Shown here: positions 39,366-47,259 of the stretch, piece by piece
Layout: each line of letters begins with the position of its first letter
Position numbering within the stretch: position 1 is the first letter of the stretch
NCBI GenBank assembly: GCA_030447955.1
Contig: JAUJNY010000001.1
Coordinates: 511,493-569,019 of the forward strand
DNA: 57,527 nt
Direction of reading: 5' to 3'
Source: Jiangellales bacterium
GTDB lineage: Bacteria > Actinomycetota > Actinomycetes > Jiangellales > Jiangellaceae
Translations under genes and position numbers: made by a program
Notes under the pieces: model-generated
The model's database searches: none
Seen by the model: only the letters and a program-made list of their open reading frames with translations
What the model was told of the DNA's origin: nothing

Positions 39366-39646
39366 TGCCCGGAGGGTCACGGTCCGCCTAGACGATCCAG
39401 ATCACGACGAGGGGAGGGGAGACCTCACGGCCGCGCGCAAGAGGACTTGGTCGGCGATGAATCTGGCCCAGCCCGTGACGGGTCCGACCACTTGTCGGTG
39501 GCGCGGTCTAACTTGTGGCTGTGACTGTCGCAGCGGACCCCTGCAACGCTGGGGGATGGACTCTCGTTGGGAGCGTCCGCAACCCTTGGGGGCAGGTGCC
39601 TGTCACTGCCAGTGGGCAGTCCCTTCATGGCCGTTCGCGCGAGTAC

Positions 39647-40645
39647 ATGGACAGGCTGCTAGCCCAGCAGACGGCTCAGGACCCAGCCAGCCGTCGTCAT
39701 CACTACGTCCCCCAGGCCTATCTCCGAGAGTGGTCGGTCGAGGGCAAGCGGGTGTGGGCCCTCGACACGGTCACAGGCGCGGTGAAGCTGCTGGGTCTCA
39801 AGAGCGTCTGCGTCGAAGAGAACTTCTACCGGGTGGTCGGGCGGGACGGTGAACCACACAACCGCGTTGAGCTGCTATTCGGCGTTGTGGACGACGAACT
39901 TCGTCGCGTTCAGGGTTTGTTCAACCAGCTCGAAGACCCGGACGAACTGGAGTTCGACGACTTGATTGCGCTGGGCGTCACCGTGGCCGTACAGCGCATG
40001 CGCACCTTGCAGCAGCGCCGGCTTCGGCAGCAACACCATGCCTGGCTGAATGCGCAGAACCCGCGAGACTTCAAGCCGATGCACGATCCCAAGAACCCGC
40101 ACCTAGCTGCGGGCATCCACACCGAACTCCTGTTCTCAGCGATGTGGGAAGCCGCCGACGTGATGACGACTCGGCAAATCGAGCTGTGGCTCGACCCGCA
40201 GGGCCGCTTCATGACCTGCGACGCCCCGGTGCTGGTCCCGTTCAGGCGGAACGTCCGACCGAGCCTCATCGCGGCTCCCTACATCGTCTGGCCCGTTAGT
40301 CCACACCGAGCGGTCGCGCTCGCCAACGACTTGCTGGGCGAGAAGGCCGTGATCCGACAGGCGACCGGCAAGCTGGTCGGCATCGTGCGGGACGGCGTGG
40401 AGCAGGGTCGTGAGCGCATCATCTTCGCAAGTGAGGGACAGCGGGACCGCCTGCCTCGGACCAAGAAGTTCCGACGAAGGACACAAGTTCGGCTCCGGTG
40501 TACCCAGCACACCCCTCAGGGCCAGTACATCGAGCCACCCGGCTGCTGCGTGGAGGCGTCAGACACCTTCGCCGCGGCCCCGGATGTCGCTCTCTGCAAG
40601 CAAGGTCTGCACTCCCCGGCTCCCGAGATGTGGGCACATACGTGA
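39647..40645 (+). CDS. DUF4238 domain protein in the defence island
   Basis: The product of about 332 residues has the DUF4238 opening RRHHYVPQAYLREWS near residue 15 and continues with VCVEENFYRV and RRLRQQHHAWLNAQNP. A central TRQIELWLDPQGRFMTCDAPVLVPF block is also typical. DUF4238 proteins are uncharacterised and are often seen near restriction or other defence genes. ATG 39647 was preferred because the family begins close to RHHYVPQ; GTG 39515 would add 44 residues, and neither has a good ribosome site. It lies between res and the STAND-nuclease gene on the same strand. Confidence 0.82.
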   Translation: MDRLLAQQTAQDPASRRHHYVPQAYLREWSVEGKRVWALDTVTGAVKLLGLKSVCVEENFYRVVGRDGEPHNRVELLFGVVDDELRRVQGLFNQLEDPDELEFDDLIALGVTVAVQRMRTLQQRRLRQQHHAWLNAQNPRDFKPMHDPKNPHLAAGIHTELLFSAMWEAADVMTTRQIELWLDPQGRFMTCDAPVLVPFRRNVRPSLIAAPYIVWPVSPHRAVALANDLLGEKAVIRQATGKLVGIVRDGVEQGRERIIFASEGQRDRLPRTKKFRRRTQVRLRCTQHTPQGQYIEPPGCCVEASDTFAAAPDVALCKQGLHSPAPEMWAHT

Positions 40646-40825
40646 GCTGGACGTGATGCCGATTACGGCCAGCGGACCTCACCGCAGCCGCGGGTGGCGC
40701 TTTGTTCCGACGAGTAGCGTGTTCCATCGTTGCAGGTGCCGGACGCCAAAGCCGCGCCGCGGACCGGGGTTGGCCGAGCCCAGCGTCCGATGTCGCAAGG
40801 CTCGAGTTCCTAGGGTTGACTCGTT

Positions 40826-43800
40826 ATGACGGACGAGACAGGTGAACCGCTGGGCGGCGGCCCTACCGATACAGCCGAGGGCGAATCGCCACGCTGCGCG
40901 CCGGAGGCAACCCGATGGGTCGCGCCGCCGACGAGCGATATCCCGCGCACCGACCACGGACTGCTCGACACCGAGACGCTGAGCCGTGACTGGTACTCGG
41001 GAGACCGTCCGCGGCGGGGGGAAGACCTGGCCGGCGCGACGCACTCCTACGTGCTGCTCGCGCCGGGCGGGGCGGGGAAGACCACGCTGGTCGAGAACCT
41101 GAAGCGCCGTGAGCCCAACAGCGCATCCATCGATCTGCGCATGCATAGTCGGGAGTCTTTGGCCGCGCTGATCACGTCGCTCAGCCGCGACGCCAGCACC
41201 GTGTTCATCGACGCCATCGACGAGGCGCTGCAGCTCGACCCCAACCTCGGCTACGTGCTGGTTAGGCTCCTCAGCGAGCTCCAGGCCGAGCAGATGGCGT
41301 GGCGGCTTGCCTGTCGGCCGGGGTCGTGGACGCTTGATCTCTCCGAGGGCCTGCGTACCGCCCTGCCGGGTTTCGAAGAGTTGGAGCTCCTTCCCCTGGA
41401 CCTCCGCGGGATCAAGGAGATCGCGGGCGCCGACGCCGACCCGTTCATCGCCGCCGTGGGGGTGGCTCGGCTGACGCGTCTGATCGCTCAGCCGCTCAAC
41501 GCCCGGGCTCTGCTCGATCAGTGGCGTACGACTGGCGAACTGCCTGCCAGCCGATCCGCATCAATGCGCCACACAGTCAGCAAGCTATTGGCCGAGGCGG
41601 GTCAGTTCCGCCCGCCCCGGGTGCAGGACGACTGGCGGATGGGCCTCATCGCCGAACGCTTGGCGGCCATCACGTTGTTCTGCGGTGTGGGTCGCTTCAG
41701 CCTCGGCCCAGTCGGCCGCCGTGCCGGCGCCTCGGATGACGGCGCAGCGCTCGCAGTCACTGCCGTGCCCACCGACTCAGAGCCGGACCTCTCGGGCGCG
41801 CCGATAAGTGTCGCGGATGTCAGAGAGGTGCTGGGCACATCGCTGTTGTCTGCGGCCGGGCAGGGCACGGTCGCCTTCGCCCATCAGTCCTATGCCGAGT
41901 TCCTTGCGGCGGCATACCTGGCCCGTAGACGCGTCACCGGGCAGCGGCTCCTGTCGGTTCTCGGGGCGGATGTCAACGGCTTGGCTCCGGGGCCGATGGT
42001 CGAGGTGCTCGGTTGGCTGTTGCCGCTCGGCGCACGCCTCCCCGCCGACCTGATCGCGGACAACGCGAAGCAACTGCTCAGCACAGCGGGACTCGAGCTG
42101 GTCGACGACCAGATGCGCGAACGCGTCGTCGAGGCGCTCCTGCGCGGGGCCGCCACCGGCTCGATCGACGAAGGCTGGGGCGTGGACACCTCCTCGCTAG
42201 CCCATCCGGGTCTCGGCGCCCAGCTCCACCAAGCGGCTCAGAGGGCAGCCACCCACTGGGAAATCTTCTGGATCAGTCGCATCGCCCGGCACTGCGCGGT
42301 CAGCGAGGCGGCCGACGACTTGTTCGCCATCGCTTTCGAGCCCTCCTGGCCGTCTTTTATGCGCGCCGAGGCGGTGCAGTCGTTCGCCGCGGTCGCGGCG
42401 CAGGGCCGGCTCGGCGAGCTGGCACCGCTGCTCGAGCTGGGTCCCGGAGAGGATCCCCAGGACGAGATCCTGGCCGCGACGTTGCGAGCCGTGCTGCCCG
42501 ACGCTGTGCACTTCGAACGGATTGCGGCCGCTCTGAGGCCGCAGCGAACGCCGAACTTCATCGGCGGCTACTCGCAACTGCTCGGCGAATTGTCCGCGCT
42601 GATCGACGCCGACGACGTGCTGCCCGCACTCAAGGCCGCATTGGGGCTTCGGTCCGAGCGTGGCGACTACGCCTTCGACCGACTGTTCGGTGGCCTGCTC
42701 GCCCGGGCGTGGGCGCTGAAGGACCCCGCCGTCGTCGCCGAGGTCGGAGGCCTGTTGGGCCAGGAGCGGCTCTCCAGGCAGGAGACGTTACGCAGCGAGC
42801 AACTCCCCTGGCAGGCCGATGACAGCCCCGACCTGCGCCGTGTGATGGCCGCCGCAGCGCTGGCGGCCGACGGCAACGCGTTCACGACCGTCTTGGACAT
42901 GTGGATGCTCACGCCACAGGACCTAACGTGGCTGATCGACTGGATTCCGGACGCACCGCCCGAGGCCTTAGAAGCGGCCGGAATCGCGCTTCGGCACCTG
43001 GGCTGGAATGTCACCGACGCCGAGTCCGCTGATCGCATCCTGACCGCGGGCGAAGACCACCCAGCGCATGCTGTCTTGTCGGAGTTCCAGGGACGCCGGG
43101 ACATCGACTCGCGACCCGAGTGGGTGCGCGAGAAGATCGAGCACGAGAACGAGGACCGGCCAAGTCCGGAGCAGCTCGTAACGGTCCTGCGACAGGCGCT
43201 TGATCGCGCCCGCGAGGAGACGGACTCGTGGTGGAAAGTCGTGGTAGCGCTCGCCGGGGACTGGATGGTTGACGGCCACGACGTCTTGTTCGGGTGGGAT
43301 CTGACGAAGCGGCCGCTGTGGCCGCTGCTCGAGCCAGGGGAGCAGGAGGAGTTCTGGCAGGTCGGGCTCGCCTACGTCTCCGCGCGGCAGCCCGAGCCAA
43401 CCCGATGGGCCGACCGCGACACCTGGACGCTCGAAGAGACGATGCCTGACTGGTCCGCTGTTTTCCTTCTCGCCACGCTCGCCGCGTACCGTCTCGACCT
43501 GCTCTGTCAAGTCCAGCAGTCGGCGTGGGATTCGTGGGCCGAGGTCATCGTAGCAACGCCCGCCTTCATGAATGAGGGAGAGTGGCACAGGCGGATCCGA
43601 GACTCAGCACCGGCTTACGGGCAAGCGGCTCTGGGCGCGGCGCTGCGCAGGCATGTGCAGATCGCCACGACGGCCTCCTTCGTGCATCACCCGCTCACGG
43701 AGTTCTCAGACGCGCAACTTCTGGATGTGGTCGCGACAATCGCTCGCGACGCGGACCAGACGAGCGCGCGCCGGGAAGCAGCGATCAGAGTCCTGATCAG

Positions 43801-44860
43801 GGATGCGCCTTGCGTCGCCCTCGAGGTCGCACGTTCGGCGAAGGACGACGACCCGCCGCCGGCGACAGCCTTCGACGCTCTCGCCAAGCTCGCACCCGAG
43901 GAGCTGCTCGCATCCTGGTTCGCGACCGGTCAGACGGGACCGTTGGAGCATCTGCGCGAGATCGACCCCGAGCGCCTCTCCGACGCGTCGCTGGCCGCGC
44001 TGACTCGCATGCTCCTCGACGAGCTGCCCCTGGCCGACGACCCCGAACGAAGCGACGACTTCACCGAGGGCAACAGCGAGTCGGCAGCTCGGCGGCTGCG
44101 CATGCGCCTGCTCCAGACGATGGCCGGACGCGGCATGGTCTTGCACCTGACAGCGCTCAGCGCCGACCGGCCGGCTGAGGACCAAGAAGAGATCCGGCAC
44201 CTACTGCAGCAGGCACGCTCCCGCGAAGCTCTGTCGAGGTGGCGCCCGCTGGAACCGCGAACGATGATGGAGCTGCTGTCCCGAAGCGACGCCCGACTGA
44301 TCCGCGACGGTGCCGGACTGGCCACGGTCCTGCTCGAGCAGCTCGAGCACATCCAGCACGACGTCCGCGAGCGCGCCGGTTTCCGGAGCCTGTGGGACGG
44401 CGAGCCGGGAGCGCAGGACGCATCGCCGAAGGTAGAGGACGACATCTCGGACTGGCTGGCTCATGAGCTCGAGTTGCGGCTGACGTCTAACGTCGTGATC
44501 GACCGCGAGATCCAGGTCAGTCGCAGGCGCCCGAGGGGCGTCGGCACCCGCATCGACATCACCGCCACTGCCAGAGGCGTGCAACTGGGTCGTGTGGTGT
44601 TGGAGGCCAAGCGCGTCCAGAACCCCTCCTTACTGACCGCCATCGACGATCAACTCGTCGGCCAGTACATGGATCCGGCCGGGCTAGCCCATGGCATCTA
44701 CATCGTCTACTGGGTCGCGCCCTCGCTGCGACCCTCCTCTTGGAGCGGCTCGCACCCGGATCCCGCACTCCTGGCCGAGAAGCTCCGCGAGCAGGCGCGG
44801 CGCCACGGGCCGGACAGGCTTGTTGAGGTCTTTGTCCTCGACCTCGGTCCTCTGGACTGA
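40826..44860 (+). CDS. STAND/NACHT-like ATPase with C-terminal PD-(D/E)XK nuclease-like domain
   Basis: The 1344-residue protein has a P-loop VLLAPGGAGKTTL at about 77-89 and a Walker B-like STVFIDAIDEAL at about 124-135. The IAFAHQSYAEFLAA-type helical region typical of NACHT/STAND ATPases follows at about 350. A long helical, repeat-like middle (400-1230) is probably the sensing part. The last ~107 residues form a restriction-fold core: GTRIDI (D1244), RVVLEAKR (E1260, K1262) and IDDQLVGQYM. It would degrade nucleic acid when triggered. Most Avs proteins carry the nuclease at the N-terminus; here it is C-terminal. It lies inside a type III RM locus. Confidence 0.85.
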   Translation: MTDETGEPLGGGPTDTAEGESPRCAPEATRWVAPPTSDIPRTDHGLLDTETLSRDWYSGDRPRRGEDLAGATHSYVLLAPGGAGKTTLVENLKRREPNSASIDLRMHSRESLAALITSLSRDASTVFIDAIDEALQLDPNLGYVLVRLLSELQAEQMAWRLACRPGSWTLDLSEGLRTALPGFEELELLPLDLRGIKEIAGADADPFIAAVGVARLTRLIAQPLNARALLDQWRTTGELPASRSASMRHTVSKLLAEAGQFRPPRVQDDWRMGLIAERLAAITLFCGVGRFSLGPVGRRAGASDDGAALAVTAVPTDSEPDLSGAPISVADVREVLGTSLLSAAGQGTVAFAHQSYAEFLAAAYLARRRVTGQRLLSVLGADVNGLAPGPMVEVLGWLLPLGARLPADLIADNAKQLLSTAGLELVDDQMRERVVEALLRGAATGSIDEGWGVDTSSLAHPGLGAQLHQAAQRAATHWEIFWISRIARHCAVSEAADDLFAIAFEPSWPSFMRAEAVQSFAAVAAQGRLGELAPLLELGPGEDPQDEILAATLRAVLPDAVHFERIAAALRPQRTPNFIGGYSQLLGELSALIDADDVLPALKAALGLRSERGDYAFDRLFGGLLARAWALKDPAVVAEVGGLLGQERLSRQETLRSEQLPWQADDSPDLRRVMAAAALAADGNAFTTVLDMWMLTPQDLTWLIDWIPDAPPEALEAAGIALRHLGWNVTDAESADRILTAGEDHPAHAVLSEFQGRRDIDSRPEWVREKIEHENEDRPSPEQLVTVLRQALDRAREETDSWWKVVVALAGDWMVDGHDVLFGWDLTKRPLWPLLEPGEQEEFWQVGLAYVSARQPEPTRWADRDTWTLEETMPDWSAVFLLATLAAYRLDLLCQVQQSAWDSWAEVIVATPAFMNEGEWHRRIRDSAPAYGQAALGAALRRHVQIATTASFVHHPLTEFSDAQLLDVVATIARDADQTSARREAAIRVLIRDAPCVALEVARSAKDDDPPPATAFDALAKLAPEELLASWFATGQTGPLEHLREIDPERLSDASLAALTRMLLDELPLADDPERSDDFTEGNSESAARRLRMRLLQTMAGRGMVLHLTALSADRPAEDQEEIRHLLQQARSREALSRWRPLEPRTMMELLSRSDARLIRDGAGLATVLLEQLEHIQHDVRERAGFRSLWDGEPGAQDASPKVEDDISDWLAHELELRLTSNVVIDREIQVSRRRPRGVGTRIDITATARGVQLGRVVLEAKRVQNPSLLTAIDDQLVGQYMDPAGLAHGIYIVYWVAPSLRPSSWSGSHPDPALLAEKLREQARRHGPDRLVEVFVLDLGPLD

Positions 44861-45146
44861 CTCCCGCCTTGTCGGCGACTTTGCCCCGACCCAGCCCGCT
44901 GGCCCCGGTTGGAAGCCGGGCGCTCAGCCGGCCAACCTGCCCATACGACGGCGCCGGAGCTGGTGTGCTGGTGTGCAGGGCTGTGATCGTGCGGTTGATC
45001 CTCGTCGACCGTAGGGGCACCATGCGGATCGGCCAGGCTCACGAGATCGGTTGGAACCGGCGCGCGCCCCTGGCACCGAACCTCTTAATGGATGCGGCGA
45101 GCTGATCATGGATACGGCGAGCTGATGCCGAGGATTAGGAAAGTTC
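44861..45146. other. 286-bp spacer in the defence island
   Basis: There is no credible ORF. The left part is GC-rich with short hairpin potential (ACCCAGCCCGCTGG region). The right end carries the tandem repeat described separately. It separates the ATPase-nuclease gene from the DUF4209 gene, which may therefore have its own promoter. Confidence 0.5.
45088..45127 (+). repeat. tandem 20-bp direct repeat before the DUF4209 gene
   Basis: Two adjacent 20-bp units beginning ATGGAT and ending CGGCGAGCTGAT plus one base (45088-45107, 45108-45127) differ at only two positions. Each also spells a five-codon mini-ORF (MDAAS and MDTAS) ending in TGA. They end 19 bp before the ATG at 45147, so they could be a repressor site or a translational leader. 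Confidence 0.75.
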
Positions 45147-47168
45147 ATGAGCGACCACGACGAGCAGAGTGGCACGGACCCCGGGCCGATCAATCCCGCC
45201 TGGTGGCGTGACGTGTTGCCGCCCTCGATGAGCGAAACCCACGTCGAGCAGCCGGCGGACGCTGGCCCGCCCGACCCAGAACCCTCCGGCGCTCACCCGA
45301 CGGACTACGAATCCAGCGGCCCGGATCCCGACTCCGAAATGGGCGGGTCACCCGGATGGCGGCAGCCAGAAGTTCTCTCCGGTGACCTGGCTGCCCTGGC
45401 GGCTGCAGCGCCAACTGACTCCCTCCAGCGCAAGGTCACTTCTGCCCTGGCTGACGCCTCCTCAGCGATGCTCGAGCCCGAGGACTGGGCTGAGCCATTC
45501 CGCCCGTTTATCCAGTGGGAGGGCGGTGCGCGCTCGGTCTTGCCGAGCGACCTGGACGACGAACGTCTTGCCCTGCTGGCTGCGGCTGCACCGGTCTTGG
45601 ACCATCTCCCGATGCGTGCCCGGGCCGCGGACGTCGCGTGGACCTATGGCGATCGTTCCAATTCTGAGCTGCTCGACCTTGCGATCGATGCGTACCTATC
45701 GACGCCGTTGGAACGGATGGCGTGGCACCGCCTGTCCGGCGACTCCTGGCGGCGCGCTATTGAGCTGATGAAGCGGCGAGGCAAGGCGGAGTCCGCGCGG
45801 CTCGAGGCGGCTCTGACTCAGATCACCAGCCGCATCCTAGAGGGATCGGCGTCCGACGGGTTCATGCTCGTCGACCTGGCAGACCTGTTGCGCCGCTCGG
45901 GGAACACTGACGCCGACACGACGCGAGAAGTCGCTGACCAGTTCGTGACGCTCGCGGGCCAAGCCGGCAACCCGCGGCTGGGACGCCACCTTGAGAGGGC
46001 GGCACAACGCTTTCTGCTCTCACTGGGCGACCAGGAAGCCGTTCACGCTGCGACCGTCCGCATCGCCGCACTGTACGAGGCCGACGCGGAGCAGCGTCTG
46101 GCTTCGGGAAACGCATCCGTGATGGCGGCGGGAATTTTCTTGGAAAAGGCGATAGGGACACTCAAAACGTTGCCTCGCAGGTACCGATTGACCGAGGGGA
46201 TCGACCAACGCATCGACGACCTGCGACGCTGGCTCCACGACAACCGCGAGGCCACGTTGGAGGCGATGATCCGCATTGAGTCCGATCCTGTCGACATCAC
46301 CGGAAGTGTCATCGCGTCGCAGCAGGAGGTACGCGGCCTGCCTCGGTTCGAGGCGCTCGTTCGGCTCGCCATCATCCACCCACTCACCGACTCCGAGAGG
46401 GCCTACGCAGACGCGCGGGCCGCCAACGAAGGCACGCTCGCGCGCCTCTTCGGACGCTCAACGTTCACTGCCGACGGGCGAAAGGTCGCGTCGGTCCCTG
46501 GGGCGACCGGTGACCCTGACGAGTCAGAGACCTGGAGCAGCGTCCTGCGCAACTTCGGGATTAGAGTCGGCCTCGTCGCCCAGGCTTGTATCATCCCCGC
46601 GCTCGACGTGGTGGCCATGGAGCACCGCTTCGACATGCCGTTTCTGACGCGACTGTGCTGGGACTCACCTATGGTGCCGCCGAACCACGTCGATTTGTGG
46701 GCTCGAGGGCTGTGGCACGGGCTGCGGGGCGATTTCCCTTCGGCGATCTCCGTACTCGTCCCCCAGGCCGAGCAGCTCCTTCGGCACTCCTTGAAGAGGA
46801 CCGGCGTAAACACCCTCACTGTCGACCCCGTCACCGGAGTCGAATCCGAGAAGGCCCTCGGAGCTCTCCTCGCCATGGACGACGCAGTTGAGCTCCTGGG
46901 GCCAGGCCTGCGCCTGGAGCTGCGCGCACTGCTGGTCGAGCAGGAAGGTCCAAACCTACGCAATGACACCGCGCACGGACTGCTGACGGACGGAGCCGCC
47001 TGGAGTGCGAGCGCGGTCTATGCCTGGTGGCTGTTGCTGCGTCTCGTCGTCGTACCCCTGTGGTACATGCTGGCCGAAGCCAGCGCTAGTGCTGACTCCG
47101 ATAGCAGTGCCGGGTCCGGTCTCAGCCAAGTTGGCGGCTCGGCGGCGGGCACCGGAAACCCCGGCTAG
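45147..47168 (+). CDS. DUF4209-like protein with HEPN-type RNxxxHG motif
   Basis: The 673-residue protein has an acidic, Pro-rich first 75 residues, then an all-helical body. The C-terminal module has LVPQAEQLLRHSLKRTG, VNTLTVDPVTGVESEKALGALL and NLRNDTAHGLL (R605, H610), which matches the RNxxxHG motif that defines DUF4209 and resembles the Rx4-6H active site of HEPN ribonucleases. A hydrophobic segment follows the motif (VYAWWLLLRLVVVPLWYML), then a Ser/Gly tail. AGGAAAG precedes ATG 45147. RNase activity is inferred from the motif alone. Confidence 0.8.
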   Translation: MSDHDEQSGTDPGPINPAWWRDVLPPSMSETHVEQPADAGPPDPEPSGAHPTDYESSGPDPDSEMGGSPGWRQPEVLSGDLAALAAAAPTDSLQRKVTSALADASSAMLEPEDWAEPFRPFIQWEGGARSVLPSDLDDERLALLAAAAPVLDHLPMRARAADVAWTYGDRSNSELLDLAIDAYLSTPLERMAWHRLSGDSWRRAIELMKRRGKAESARLEAALTQITSRILEGSASDGFMLVDLADLLRRSGNTDADTTREVADQFVTLAGQAGNPRLGRHLERAAQRFLLSLGDQEAVHAATVRIAALYEADAEQRLASGNASVMAAGIFLEKAIGTLKTLPRRYRLTEGIDQRIDDLRRWLHDNREATLEAMIRIESDPVDITGSVIASQQEVRGLPRFEALVRLAIIHPLTDSERAYADARAANEGTLARLFGRSTFTADGRKVASVPGATGDPDESETWSSVLRNFGIRVGLVAQACIIPALDVVAMEHRFDMPFLTRLCWDSPMVPPNHVDLWARGLWHGLRGDFPSAISVLVPQAEQLLRHSLKRTGVNTLTVDPVTGVESEKALGALLAMDDAVELLGPGLRLELRALLVEQEGPNLRNDTAHGLLTDGAAWSASAVYAWWLLLRLVVVPLWYMLAEASASADSDSSAGSGLSQVGGSAAGTGNPG

Positions 47169-47259
47169 TGGTACCCGTGTTCCGCTCCGTGCTTGTCGTG
47201 CTACCGAAAGCCAGGTTAGGTATCACAAGGGCTCGTCTAGGGAGAGGCTGCAAGCGCCG

